Shown in pieces: positions 48,262 through 56,603 of a stretch of DNA of 64,000 nucleotides. The notes beneath the pieces are model-generated. The model saw only the letters and a list, made by a program, of their open reading frames with translations. It was not told the DNA's origin and did no database searches. The stretch spans positions 5,206,501 to 5,270,500 of the forward strand of contig NZ_CP082362.1 in assembly GCF_020740535.1 (NCBI RefSeq), read 5' to 3'. Made by a program: the position numbers and the translations under genes. The number at the start of each line of letters is the position of its first letter. Within the stretch, counting starts at the first letter, position 1. The stretch is from Streptomyces profundus. Its GTDB lineage: Bacteria > Actinomycetota > Actinomycetes > Streptomycetales > Streptomycetaceae.

Positions 48262-50052
48262 ATGCTGCTGCAACGACTGGGCGAGTACGCCGAGCGGGCC
48301 GCCGAGGATCTGCCCGCCGAGTACCACAGGGCGAAGGTCATCGATCGGGTGCTGCGCCTCTCGGCGGACGGCAGGACCGGCGAGTTGGAGGACCGGCGCA
48401 AGCCGGCGAAGCAACGGGCGGAGGCGCTCGTCGAGTACGTTCCGCACGTTCAGCGATCCGGCGTCAAGGTGCCGCCGTATCTGCTGGTGGACACGGCCGA
48501 GTTCGTTCTCGGCGTGCCCAACGCCAACGGTAGGAACGGGCTGACGGACAAGGAACGGGCCGAGGCCGAACGGCGGCATGCCGCCTACCGTGAACTCGCT
48601 CTGCGCTGGGCCGACTCCGTGCCCGACGACCCCGCCGCGACGGCGCTGCGGACGTATCTGACCGCGCCTGATGTGGCGCGTCCAGCCCTGGACGGTGTCG
48701 GGCACAAGGAGATGGTCGCCGTCCGTGTCGGCACCTGTTGGTTGCACGCCCTCCCCTCGGCGCAGGGGCTCTGGGCCGACGTGGTGCGGGAACGCAAGGG
48801 CGGCAAGAAGGAACGGTCCGGGCTGTGCCTGGTGTGCGGCGAGCATGGCGCGTTGCTCGCCACGATCCCCGAGCCGGTGAAGAAGGGATCGGTGCCGACC
48901 ACCGGCGGCAGCAACGAGGGCCAGCTGGTCTCCATCAACACCGCAGCCCAGGGGCGCAACGGAATCCAGCAGCTCGTCAACACCCCGATCTGCCACCGCT
49001 GCGGCGGTCGAGCCATGGCCGCCCTGAACCATCTGCTCGCCTCACCGACCCAGAGCAGGCGCTTCAAGGACTACGGCACATTCACGTGGTGGACCCGCGA
49101 GGCGGGGGAGGACCCCGACCTCACGCCCACGTTGAACGACCAGCCGGACGAGGCCACCATCGCGCGACTGATCGACAGCATCGACGACCAGCCAACTCCC
49201 CGCGCCGCCGACGGCGTTGACCCCGACGCCTTCCACGGCCTGACCATCGGGCTGAACAACGCGCGGATCGTGGTGCGCGACTGGATCGACGTGCCGGTCC
49301 CCGAGATCAAGCACACCCTCGGGCTCTGGTACCGGCAGCACGGCGTACACGAGGGTTGGAAGCGCCGCATCCGTCATGTGCCCAGATGGCAGATGGCCCT
49401 GTCGTGCGGGCGTTGGGACGGTCAGCGCTATGTGCGGGACAGTGCCCCGATCGGTCTGGAGACGGAGTTGATGTTCTCCGCGCTCCACGGCAGTCGGCTT
49501 CCCGCGCGCGTGCTGCCGCTGCTGGTGCAGCGCATCCACGCCGACCGCAACATCGACGCCCCCCGTGCCGCGCTCATCCGCCTCGCCCTCAACCGAACTG
49601 ACCACTACAGGAAGCCCGAGATGCCCGCCGCCCTCGACGAAACGGACAACCACCCCGTCTATCTGTGGGGCCGGATCTTCGCCGTGCTGGAACAGATCCA
49701 ACGCCTGGCCGTTCCCGGGCTCAACACCAGCCTCCGCGACAAGTACCTGCCGACCGCCGCCGCGGCCCCCGACCCGACGATGACCCAGCTGTTGAAGAAC
49801 GCCAACGGCCATCTCAAGCGGCTCCATCGAGAGAAGCGCGGCGCCGGCATCGCGCTGGAGACCCGGCTGAACGAGTTCCTGGGACGGATGCCGCGCGGCG
49901 CCCTCCCGCAGCATCTGAACCTGATCGAGCAGGGCGACTTTCTCATGGGCTACTACCACCAGCGCCAGGCGGACTTCGAGGCCGCCGCCGAGGCGAAGAC
50001 GTCGGCCAACGACCAGAGCCAAGCGCCCGTGCCTGCCCAGCCCTCGGCGTAA
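48262..50052 (+). CDS. cas8c: Cas8c (Csd1), large subunit of type I-C Cascade
   Basis: A 596-residue protein of the Csd1/Cas8c family that recognises the PAM and, from an internal start, often also yields the small subunit Cas11c. The N-terminus MLLQRLGEYAERAAEDLPAE is typical. A treble-clef-like zinc site is formed by CLVCG (near 188) and CHRCGG (near 243). The C-terminal helical part ends NEFLGRMPRGALPQHLNLIE and QGDFLMGYYHQRQ. ATG at 48262 follows GGGGAGTAGCCGAG. No break is visible. Confidence 0.94.
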   Translation: MLLQRLGEYAERAAEDLPAEYHRAKVIDRVLRLSADGRTGELEDRRKPAKQRAEALVEYVPHVQRSGVKVPPYLLVDTAEFVLGVPNANGRNGLTDKERAEAERRHAAYRELALRWADSVPDDPAATALRTYLTAPDVARPALDGVGHKEMVAVRVGTCWLHALPSAQGLWADVVRERKGGKKERSGLCLVCGEHGALLATIPEPVKKGSVPTTGGSNEGQLVSINTAAQGRNGIQQLVNTPICHRCGGRAMAALNHLLASPTQSRRFKDYGTFTWWTREAGEDPDLTPTLNDQPDEATIARLIDSIDDQPTPRAADGVDPDAFHGLTIGLNNARIVVRDWIDVPVPEIKHTLGLWYRQHGVHEGWKRRIRHVPRWQMALSCGRWDGQRYVRDSAPIGLETELMFSALHGSRLPARVLPLLVQRIHADRNIDAPRAALIRLALNRTDHYRKPEMPAALDETDNHPVYLWGRIFAVLEQIQRLAVPGLNTSLRDKYLPTAAAAPDPTMTQLLKNANGHLKRLHREKRGAGIALETRLNEFLGRMPRGALPQHLNLIEQGDFLMGYYHQRQADFEAAAEAKTSANDQSQAPVPAQPSA

Positions 50053-50100
50053 CCAGCCGTCCTCTCGTCCACCCCACCTTCTCCGAGGAATCGAACTCTC

Positions 50101-51069
50101 ATGACCGACCCGCACCTGGACCCCCAGCGCAAGCACGACTTCGTCCTCCTGATCGAGGCCCTCGACTCCAACCCCAACGGCGACCCGGACAACGGCGGTC
50201 TTCCCCGCACCGATGTGGTCACCGGCCAGGGGCTCATCACGGACGTCGCCATCAAGCGGAAGATCCGCAACACCGTCGCCCTGTTCAACTCGGAGGAGCG
50301 GAGGCCCGGTTACGAGATCTATGTCGAGGCCGGCACCGCGTTGAACGCCCAGCACGAGCGCGCCTATGTGGAGGGCGGTGCGACGGCGAAGGACTCCGCC
50401 CAGCGGTGGATGTGCCAGAACTTCTTCGACGTCCGGATGTTCGGCGCCGTCATGACCACCGGGAAGCGGGAACGCCGGGCCGGCCGCGTCCAGGGGCCCG
50501 TGCAACTCGGCTTCGCCCGCAGCATCGACCCGGTGACCCCGCTCGACATCGGCATCACCCGGGTCACCCCCACCCGGGAGGAGGACCTCGCCGCCTGGAA
50601 CAACCCGCGGCCGGAGGGCGAGTCCGGCAAGGACAAGGGGAAGAAGGAGGTCAACGCCAAGGAGACCGAGATGGGCTCCAAGCACATCGTCCCCTACGGC
50701 CTCTACAGGGGCAGCGGCCACTTCAGCGCCCCGCTCGCCGCGAAGACCGGCGTGACCAGCGACGATCTCGCCATGTTCTGGCGCGCGTTGACCCTGATGT
50801 TCGAGCACGACCGCGCCGCCGCCCGCACCGGGCTTACCCTGCGCGCCCTGCATGTCTTCAGCCATGACGACGCGTTCGGCAGGGTGCCCGCGCACACCCT
50901 CACGGATTTGGTCACGGCCACGCTCCGAGGCACCACGCCAGCCCGGAGCATCACCGACTACGACCTCTCCGACCCCGCAACCGCCGCCCTGCCGAACGGG
51001 GTTGTGCTGACCACCCTCGTCCAGCCCGCTGCCACGCCCGTCCGTCCCACCATCCCGGCGCCCGCGTGA
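50101..51069 (+). CDS. cas7c: Cas7c (Csd2), backbone subunit of type I-C Cascade
   Basis: A 322-residue Cas7 that polymerises along the crRNA. It starts with HDFVLLIEALDSNPNGDPDN, a family hallmark, then TDVAIKRKIRNTVALF, and has MTTGKRERRAGRVQGPVQLG and SKHIVPYGLYRGSGHFSAPL later. ATG at 50101, with CCGAGGAA upstream. Its stop overlaps the cas4 start by four bases, so expression of the backbone and adaptation genes is coupled. Confidence 0.95.
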   Translation: MTDPHLDPQRKHDFVLLIEALDSNPNGDPDNGGLPRTDVVTGQGLITDVAIKRKIRNTVALFNSEERRPGYEIYVEAGTALNAQHERAYVEGGATAKDSAQRWMCQNFFDVRMFGAVMTTGKRERRAGRVQGPVQLGFARSIDPVTPLDIGITRVTPTREEDLAAWNNPRPEGESGKDKGKKEVNAKETEMGSKHIVPYGLYRGSGHFSAPLAAKTGVTSDDLAMFWRALTLMFEHDRAAARTGLTLRALHVFSHDDAFGRVPAHTLTDLVTATLRGTTPARSITDYDLSDPATAALPNGVVLTTLVQPAATPVRPTIPAPA

Positions 51070-51731
51070 CCACCGATCGGGCGGGGGCTCCGCGGGAGGG
51101 GGACCCGATCCAGGTCCCCCTCTCCGCCCTGGAACACTTCGCCTACTGCCCCCGGCAGAGCGGCCTGATCCTGCTGGAGGACGCCTTCGAGGACGACGTC
51201 GCCACCGTGCGCGGCACGCTCCTCCACCAACGCGTCGACACCCCTGGCAACCGGGGCAGGGGCTCCGTTCGCACCCTGCACGCGCTGCCCGTCTGGAACG
51301 ACGACCTCGGCCTGGTCGGCGTCTGCGACGCCGTCGAACTCCACGCCGACGGCAGCGTCCTGCCCGTCGAGCACAAGTCGGGCCGCTACCGCCCCGGCGG
51401 CCCGGCCGACCTCCAGGTGGCGGGGCAGGCCATGTGCCTGGAGGCCATGTTCCACACCACGATCGAACAGGCCGCGATCTACTCGGCCACCGACCGCCGA
51501 CGTCACCAGATCACCGTGGATGCGCCCCTGCGCGAACAGGTGATGAACGTGACCGAGGCGGTTCGGCAGATGATCACCTCGGCGAGCCTGCCGTCCCCGG
51601 TCACCGACGGCCGCTGCCGCCGCTGCTCGATGGTCGACTCCTGTATGCCGCGCGTCCTCGCCGACGACCGCCGCTACCGGCAGGGCCTCCGGGACCTCTA
51701 CCGCACCACCCCCGAACCGGAGAACGTGTGA
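51066..51731 (+). CDS. cas4: Cas4 adaptation nuclease
   Basis: A 221-residue RecB-family exonuclease that trims prespacers and selects PAM-containing ends. The four Fe-S cysteines are visible in FAYCPRQSGLILLEDAF and, at the C-terminus, CRRCSMVDSC. Catalytic residues lie in GVCDAVELH (Asp), LPVEHKSGRYRPG (Glu-x-Lys) and QAAIYS (QxxxY). GTG at 51066 overlaps the cas7 stop (GTGA), and its own stop overlaps the cas1 start. Confidence 0.94.
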   Translation: MTTDRAGAPREGDPIQVPLSALEHFAYCPRQSGLILLEDAFEDDVATVRGTLLHQRVDTPGNRGRGSVRTLHALPVWNDDLGLVGVCDAVELHADGSVLPVEHKSGRYRPGGPADLQVAGQAMCLEAMFHTTIEQAAIYSATDRRRHQITVDAPLREQVMNVTEAVRQMITSASLPSPVTDGRCRRCSMVDSCMPRVLADDRRYRQGLRDLYRTTPEPENV

Positions 51732-52765
51732 GCCTCGAACTCCTCAACACCCTCTACGTCCAGACCCAGGGCGCGGACCTCCGTCTGGAGGAGGACTCCG
51801 TCCGCGTCCGCCTCCCCGAGGCCACCGCGCGCCGCGTCCTGCCGTTACGCCGGATCGACGCCATCGTGGTCTACGGACACGTCAACCTCTCCACCGAACT
51901 GATCACCCGCTGCGCCCAGGACGCCCGTTCCATCACCTGGATGAGCGGCGGTGGACGGTTCCTCGGCCGTCTCGACGGCGCCGTACGCGGCAACGTCCTC
52001 CTCCGTCAGGCACAACACCGCGCGTTGGCCGACGAGTCGGTGAGCCTGGAGATCGCCCGCAACGTCGTCGCCGGCAAGATCCGCAACAGCCGCTGGATCA
52101 TTCTCCGGACCGCGCGCGACGCGGCGCCGCCCGCGCGGGAGGAGATGCGCACGGTGGCCGCGACGCTGGCCGAGAAGATCGACACCGTCGCCTCGGCCGC
52201 GGACGTCGACACCCTCCGGGGCATCGAAGGCGACTCGGCCCGCCTGCACTTCGCCGCGTTCCGCCACGCGCTGCGACCGGCGGACGGCATCCCCCCTTTC
52301 GAACGCCGAGTCCGCCGGCCACCCACCGACCCCGTCAACGCGCTGCTCTCCTACCTGTACGGAATGGTGCGCGGCATGGTCCACGGGGCGGCGGAACAGG
52401 TCGGCCTCGACCCGTATGTCGGCTACCTCCACGGCATCCGTCCGGCGAAACCCGGCCTCGTCCTGGACCTGATGGAGGAATTCCGCCCCGTCCTCGCCGA
52501 CCGGCTGGCCCTCACCCTCCTCAACCGCCGTCAGCTGCGCGCCGAGCACTTCGAGGAACTGGCGGGAGGCGCCGTCCAGTTGACGGAGGACGGCAGGGCC
52601 GTGGTCATCCGCGAGTGGCAGGAAGCGCGCCAGCAACTCTGGGAACACGGTCTCGCCGGCCGCTCCGTCCCCGCCGGGCTCCTCCCGGTCATGCAGGCCC
52701 GCCTCCTCGCCCGCCATCTGCGCGGCGACCTCCCCGGCTACCTGCCGTGGAAGGTGACGGCGTAA
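51728..52765 (+). CDS. cas1: Cas1 integrase, contains a TTA codon
   Basis: A 345-residue Cas1 that integrates spacers at the leader-repeat junction. Catalytic Glu lies in LRGIEGDSARLHF; His and Asp lie in VGYLHGIRPAKPGLVLDLME and EEFRPVLADRLAL. GTG at 51728 overlaps the cas4 stop. Codon 40 is TTA (51845-51847), rare in Streptomyces and read only by the bldA tRNA, so adaptation may be limited to late growth. The stop overlaps the cas2 start (TAATG). Confidence 0.95.
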   Translation: MSLELLNTLYVQTQGADLRLEEDSVRVRLPEATARRVLPLRRIDAIVVYGHVNLSTELITRCAQDARSITWMSGGGRFLGRLDGAVRGNVLLRQAQHRALADESVSLEIARNVVAGKIRNSRWIILRTARDAAPPAREEMRTVAATLAEKIDTVASAADVDTLRGIEGDSARLHFAAFRHALRPADGIPPFERRVRRPPTDPVNALLSYLYGMVRGMVHGAAEQVGLDPYVGYLHGIRPAKPGLVLDLMEEFRPVLADRLALTLLNRRQLRAEHFEELAGGAVQLTEDGRAVVIREWQEARQQLWEHGLAGRSVPAGLLPVMQARLLARHLRGDLPGYLPWKVTA

Positions 52766-53055
52766 TGGACCTGCTGCTCACCTACGACGTGGACACGACG
52801 AACGCGGACGGCGCGCGGCGACTGCGCCGCGTCGCGAAGCTGTGCGAGGGCTACGGCCTCCGGGTGCAGAAGTCCGTCTTCGAGATCGTCACCGACGAGG
52901 CCGACCTGCTCCGCCTCCTGGCCCGCATCGACGACATCATCAACGCGGAACGCGACAGCATCCGCATCTACCGCCTCCCCGCAGGCGGCCTCGCCGACGT
53001 CCGAACCCTCGGCATCGCGCAGGTGCAGTCCCACCGGGACGACCTCGTCCTGTGA
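52765..53055 (+). CDS. cas2: Cas2 adaptation protein
   Basis: A 96-residue ferredoxin-fold protein that bridges Cas1 dimers during spacer capture. It begins MDLLLTYDVDTTNADGARRL, with the conserved Asp in YDV, followed by VAKLCEGYGLRVQKSVFEIV and DSIRIYRLPAGGLADVRTLG. ATG at 52765 overlaps the cas1 stop. It is the last cas gene; the array A leader starts immediately after. Confidence 0.95.
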   Translation: MDLLLTYDVDTTNADGARRLRRVAKLCEGYGLRVQKSVFEIVTDEADLLRLLARIDDIINAERDSIRIYRLPAGGLADVRTLGIAQVQSHRDDLVL

Positions 53056-53208
53056 ACCACGGGGATCTGTGCGCTTGAGGTTCGGAACCCCAAGTACACA
53101 CGCGGCCTGCGGGTCGCACCGAAGAGAAAAGTCTGGGATGGGATTGATGTCGGGTGTGTTGGGTGTAGTGCTTCGCTCACCTTTCGTCATCACCACAGCT
53201 CAGATGCA
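53056..53208 (+). promoter_or_regulatory. Leader of CRISPR array A
   Basis: A leader between cas2 and the first repeat. Its core, 53079-53150 (starts GGTTCGGAACCCCAAG and contains GCGGGTCGCACCGAAGA), is closely matched by 56895-56966 before array B. In both leaders the core begins exactly 130 bp before the first repeat position. GGTTC-G-GAACC forms a small inverted repeat. It should hold the array promoter and Cas1-Cas2 docking signals. Confidence 0.8.
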
Positions 53209-53861
53209 GTGGCGGTCACCCTCCGGGCGGCCGAGGTGGCGGTCGTTTTCGTACGCCTCCGTCAGGCTGTAGGTGTTGGGGGTGGCGGTCACCCTCCGGG
53301 GCGGCCGAGGTGGCGGTCGTCCTCCGGGACGGCCGAGGATCGCAACGACCGGGACACCGGCGAGGTGATCGCCGGCCCGCCGGTGGCGGTCGTCCTCCGG
53401 GACGGCCGAGGATCGCAACTACGAAGGAGAAGAACAAGCAAGCAAGCGCGCCGGACGTGGCGGTCGTCCTCCGGGACGGCCGAGGATCGCAACTTTCTAG
53501 ACGGCTGGGGATCGGTCAGGCCCGGGAGGTGGCGGTCGTCCTCCGGGACGGCCGAGGTTCGCAACCCCCGGCCCCTGTCAACGGCCCCCACCCCGGGCAG
53601 GTGTGGCGGTCGTCCTCCGGGACGGCCGAGGTTCGCAACTCTTCCAAACAGGTCACGGTGATCTGGCGCTTGTGCCGAGTGGCGGTCGTCCTCCGGGACG
53701 GCCGAGGTTCGCAACGCCATGTTGGGCCTCGCCCCGGACAGCACCGCGAGGTGGCGGTCGTCCTCCGGGACGGCCGAGGATCGCAACGCGATCTACGGAA
53801 CGCTCTGTCACATCTGCGGTCATGGTGGCGGTCGTCCTCCGGGAGGGCCGAGGGGGGCAAG
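53209..53861 (+). CRISPR. CRISPR array A (type I-C), leader end damaged
   Basis: The 37-nt repeat (GTGGCGGTCGTCCTCCGGGA, then CGGCCGAGGATCGCAAC) starts at 53310, 53383, 53457, 53529, 53603, 53679 and 53751. A degenerate last copy is at 53825-53861. There are seven spacers of 35-39 nt. Three repeats (53529, 53603, 53679) have AGGTTCGCAAC at the end. Leader-proximal units are broken: a mutated repeat at 53209-53245, a 36-nt spacer, and a 28-nt truncated repeat at 53282-53309 that runs directly into the first good repeat. Peptides read through the array are not genes. Confidence 0.97.
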
Positions 53862-53934
53862 GGGATGAGGGGCTACTTACCGCAGCCGCTTGCTGGGTGG
53901 TCGGTGGGCTGCTTGCGGCTTGGTCTTCGCTTGC

Positions 53935-54610
53935 TCATCTGGTCTCGGTGCGCTCTTGGGCCCCAGGGCGCGGGTCGCCGTTGTCAGGCGTAGGTGGATG
54001 GATGGCGCGGCGGAGGTGGTGTGCTTCGGGGGTGTGGGTTGCGGTGGCGGCGTTGGTGAGGTCGTTTTCGAGGGTGATGGCGCGGTTGAGGGTGTTTTCG
54101 AGGAGGCCGATCAGTCCGGGTCTTGGGGCGTCGGGGAGGGCCCGGGGGCCGAGGACCTGGTGGGGCGGTGTGCAGAATTTTGCACGGTTGGGCTGGGCGC
54201 GGACGGAGGGAGGGACGCTGCGGTCACGATCTGGCCGACGAGGTGGGCGGTGAGGCGTTGGCTCTCCGCTCGGTGCGGGTGCGCAGTTGTTGGTGGAGGT
54301 CGACGGCGGTGTCGGGGGAGTGGCGGGCAAGGGGGAGGGGGTTGCAGGTTTGTCGAGGTGGTGGTGGAGGCGTTCGGCGGGGGGCCATTCCTCGATGAGT
54401 TGGTAGCCGGCGCGTCTGCTGATCTCCCAGCGCTCCTGGAGGTACTCCTCGAAGGTTTCGTGGCTGTGGCGGTAGAGGCGTCGGTCGCGGAGGGTCGAGG
54501 GTGCCGGTCGCGTCGGTGGTTTCGGGGTGGGGGATGTGGTCGGGAGTGAGGGTGGTGTCGGGTTGGCGGCGGCGGGCTCGGAGGTCGGCGGTGCGGTCGG
54601 GGGCGGTCAT
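53935..54610 (-). pseudogene. ParB/HTH-like partition gene, frameshifted
   Basis: Read on the minus strand, the gene starts MTAPDRTADLRARRRQPDTT at 54610, overlapping the ParA stop (ATGA). It then needs a frame change to continue as ETFEEYLQERWEISRRAGYQ and LIEEWPPAERLHHHLDK, a helix-turn-helix segment common in plasmid/AICE regulatory or ParB-like proteins. A further shift leads to a basic Pro-rich tail, GLIGLLENTLNRAITLENDL, and the stop at 53935. It is broken. Confidence 0.6.
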
Positions 54611-55071
54611 CGCAGGAGCCCTCGGTCCAGCAGTTCGGTGACGAGCTCGTCGGAGGCGGAGCCGGTGGCCTTGACGGGTTCGAGCATGGACTGGGCGTAG
54701 CGCTGGCGGATGGGGATGCTGGTGGTGAGAACGTTCCAGCCGTCATCTTCGAGGTAGCGGCGCCTTGGAGGGCGAGGTCGGTGACGCGGTGCTCCTCGGC
54801 GTGGGCGCAGTCGACGATGCCCAGTTGGCCGGGGGTGGGGGTCGGGGGCACGTTCTTCTGGAACTGCGGGTCCGGTTGCTGGTGGATGGGGAAGGGGAAG
54901 CCGCCGGATGCGGCGTCCCATTCGGCGAGCTGGCGGCCTGTGGTCGGACTCGAAGGCGACGACGGGGTAGCCGCGTTCGTGGAGGGCGTGGGCTTGCCAG
55001 GCGACCGAGGTGGTCTTGCCAGCGGTGCGGGGGCTGAGGTGGGTGATGATCACGTGTTGGCGCCTTCTCAT
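54607..55071 (-). pseudogene. ParA-like partition ATPase, frameshifted
   Basis: It opens with a deviant Walker A (VIITHLSPRTAGKTTSVAWQ) followed by AHALHERGYPVVAFESDH, a ParA/Soj beginning. The next part is only readable in other frames (GQLGIVDCAHAEEHRVTDLA), then the first frame resumes with RYLEDDGWNVLTTSIPIRQR and VTELLDRGLLR. Two compensating shifts make it non-functional. With the ParB-like remnant it marks the right side of the island as plasmid-derived. Confidence 0.65.
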
Positions 55072-55202
55072 GGTTCACGCCGGGTGATCAACTCAGAGGC
55101 TGTCGGGGGGTGGGTGCGGGGACGAATCGGGGGCGGAAAGAGCTGGTTCGCTCTGACTGCCTTGGACTGCGCGTCTCCGCAGGTCAGATGGGGGCGAGGG
55201 GA

Positions 55203-55287
55203 AAACCCGGCGGACAGGCCGCCTCGTCCGTCGCCTCGTCGTTCTCCCTGGTCAGAGCGGGTGCGCCGGCCGCGCACCCGCCCCGGG
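55203..55287 (+). repeat. Right attachment repeat (attR)
   Basis: The right copy of the 85-bp repeat is the displaced former rnpB 3' end, with four mismatches to the left copy. Similarity stops abruptly at both sides. Confidence 0.8.
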
Positions 55288-55317
55288 GCACCGATCTTGA
55301 GGGACGCGCCGGGGAGT

Positions 55318-55446
55318 CCTGGTCGATGACGTCGTCCGCTCCGGCAACCAACTGTTGGCGATGAGCCGGATACTGAGGGTCGCCGGAGCCTCGGTCGCCG
55401 ACGCGCTGTGCGTGCTGGAATGGCCGCTCGGCGGGCGACAGCTACT
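55318..55446 (+). pseudogene. Phosphoribosyltransferase C-terminal remnant
   Basis: One frame reads VLVDDVVRSGNQLLAMSRIL then RVAGASVADALCVLEWPLGG, the PRPP-binding loop and following helix of an orotate-phosphoribosyltransferase-like protein. There is no start, and the N-terminal domain is absent; the text begins some 30 bp after the right attachment repeat. The stretch after 55446 up to the RNA ligase stop contains nothing recognisable. Confidence 0.6.
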
Positions 55447-55565
55447 GAGTCAGCCGAGGTCACACCCCCCGCCGCCCGCCCCGGCCGCGAACCGCTCCGA
55501 CGCACCACCACCTGAACCGGATCTCAAACACGCTCTGGGGGAGGCCAACAGATCGTCAGGCCCTC

Positions 55566-56603
55566 TCAGGGTCTCCTCTGTTTGCCCGGAGGACGGCGGT
55601 CCTCGGCGTCGAAGGCCGCCAGTACGTGTGCGCCAGGTAGAAGCGCCCGTCCCAGGGAGCCCAGGAGTCCGGCCTCCAGACCACCCAGCGAGTCGGCGAG
55701 TTCTTCCGCGACGTCCCAGCTGATCTCCTGAGCCACGGCTTCCAGGGGAGCGCGAAGGCCCAGTTTGCTGACCGCTGCCGCCGCACGAGCGGGGGTGAGG
55801 AGCGCCGCAGCGTGGGCCAGAATCCAAGGGGGAACTCCGGCGGCTCCCTGGAGTGGTGGGAGATACGGACGTGAGCCGTTGAACCGTACGTCCTCAGCGA
55901 AGGACGTCTGCTTCACCTTGGCCACCGGGCGTGTGTCCGCGGATCCGGCCTCTGGCCATTCGCCGGCCGGCTTGAGGACGTAGCCTTCGGCGAGGTTGTC
56001 CGGCAGGTCGGGCAGCCCGAAGAGGGCTGGAACCCGGGTGGGGAAGGCAACCGGCAGGTCATGGAGCTTGGCGAGCGTTCCCTGCCTGAGCACGGGAGGG
56101 CAGATGAGTCCTGCGGTCGCGGCGGCTTTGCGCAGGGCACGATCAGAAATCCAACGGCGTCCCTGGGCGTTCTCGACCTGCGCGTCGAACGGCAGCCAGT
56201 GCAGGCCGGGCGCGTACCACACACCGGTCTGGACCGGCTCGGCGTCGGCAGCGGCGGGGGCGTCTGCGTGTGGGTAGCATCCGCCGGCCAGCTCACCGTA
56301 GATCGTCACCACTGCGGTGTCGCCCCACGCACTGCGGAGTACGGAGGCGAAGCGGGCAGCTGCCACAAGTAACTCCGGCCAGACCCTGCTCATGCCGAAG
56401 AAGTCATCCATCGCTTCGTCGCCCAGCAGCTCACGCCGTTTGGCCGGATGAACGCCTGTGCCGTCGCACACCACCAAGAGGTGCGCTCCGTGCACCTTTT
56501 CCGTCGCGACCCACTCCCGGATTCCGGAGGTACCGAGCCTTCTTCCCTCAGAAATCTTGGGATACGGCCGAAGTGCGGGACCTTGAGAGGCAGCGTCAAA
56601 CAT
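55566..56603 (-). CDS. Rnl2-like RNA ligase family protein
   Basis: A 345-residue nucleotidyltransferase. Motif I is TEKVHGAHLLVV with Lys36 as the predicted AMP-accepting lysine (KxHG as in T4 Rnl2). Further motifs are VTIYGELAGGCY (motif III), AEGYVLKPAGEWP (motif IV) and VAKVKQTSFAED (motif V). About 110 helical residues follow (EISWDVAEELADSLGGLEAG). ATG at 56603. Such ligases seal nicked or broken RNA. It lies between the island's right end and CRISPR array B, with no partner such as a kinase-phosphatase next to it. Function in this organism is unknown. Confidence 0.82.
   Translation of the reverse strand: MFDAASQGPALRPYPKISEGRRLGTSGIREWVATEKVHGAHLLVVCDGTGVHPAKRRELLGDEAMDDFFGMSRVWPELLVAAARFASVLRSAWGDTAVVTIYGELAGGCYPHADAPAAADAEPVQTGVWYAPGLHWLPFDAQVENAQGRRWISDRALRKAAATAGLICPPVLRQGTLAKLHDLPVAFPTRVPALFGLPDLPDNLAEGYVLKPAGEWPEAGSADTRPVAKVKQTSFAEDVRFNGSRPYLPPLQGAAGVPPWILAHAAALLTPARAAAAVSKLGLRAPLEAVAQEISWDVAEELADSLGGLEAGLLGSLGRALLPGAHVLAAFDAEDRRPPGKQRRP

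Larger units (their letters stand above)
41381..55287. mobile_element. Integrated, decaying genomic island at rnpB carrying type I-C CRISPR-Cas
   Basis: The island is bounded by an 85-bp direct repeat (41381-41465 and 55203-55287, 81 of 85 identical) that includes the 3' end of rnpB. Inside, next to the left repeat, is the C-terminus of a tyrosine integrase. Near the right repeat are frame-shifted ParA- and ParB/HTH-like genes typical of integrated actinomycete plasmids. Between them are a kinase-TPR gene, two other gene remnants, a complete cas operon and a CRISPR array. The element looks immobile now because the integrase is broken. Its length from repeat to repeat is about 13.8 kb. Confidence 0.8.

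Noticed and set aside
53209..53993. ORFs with repeating RPPGRPR-type peptides in the arrays
   Set aside because: They are translations of CRISPR repeats, not genes; the same holds at 57025-57880.
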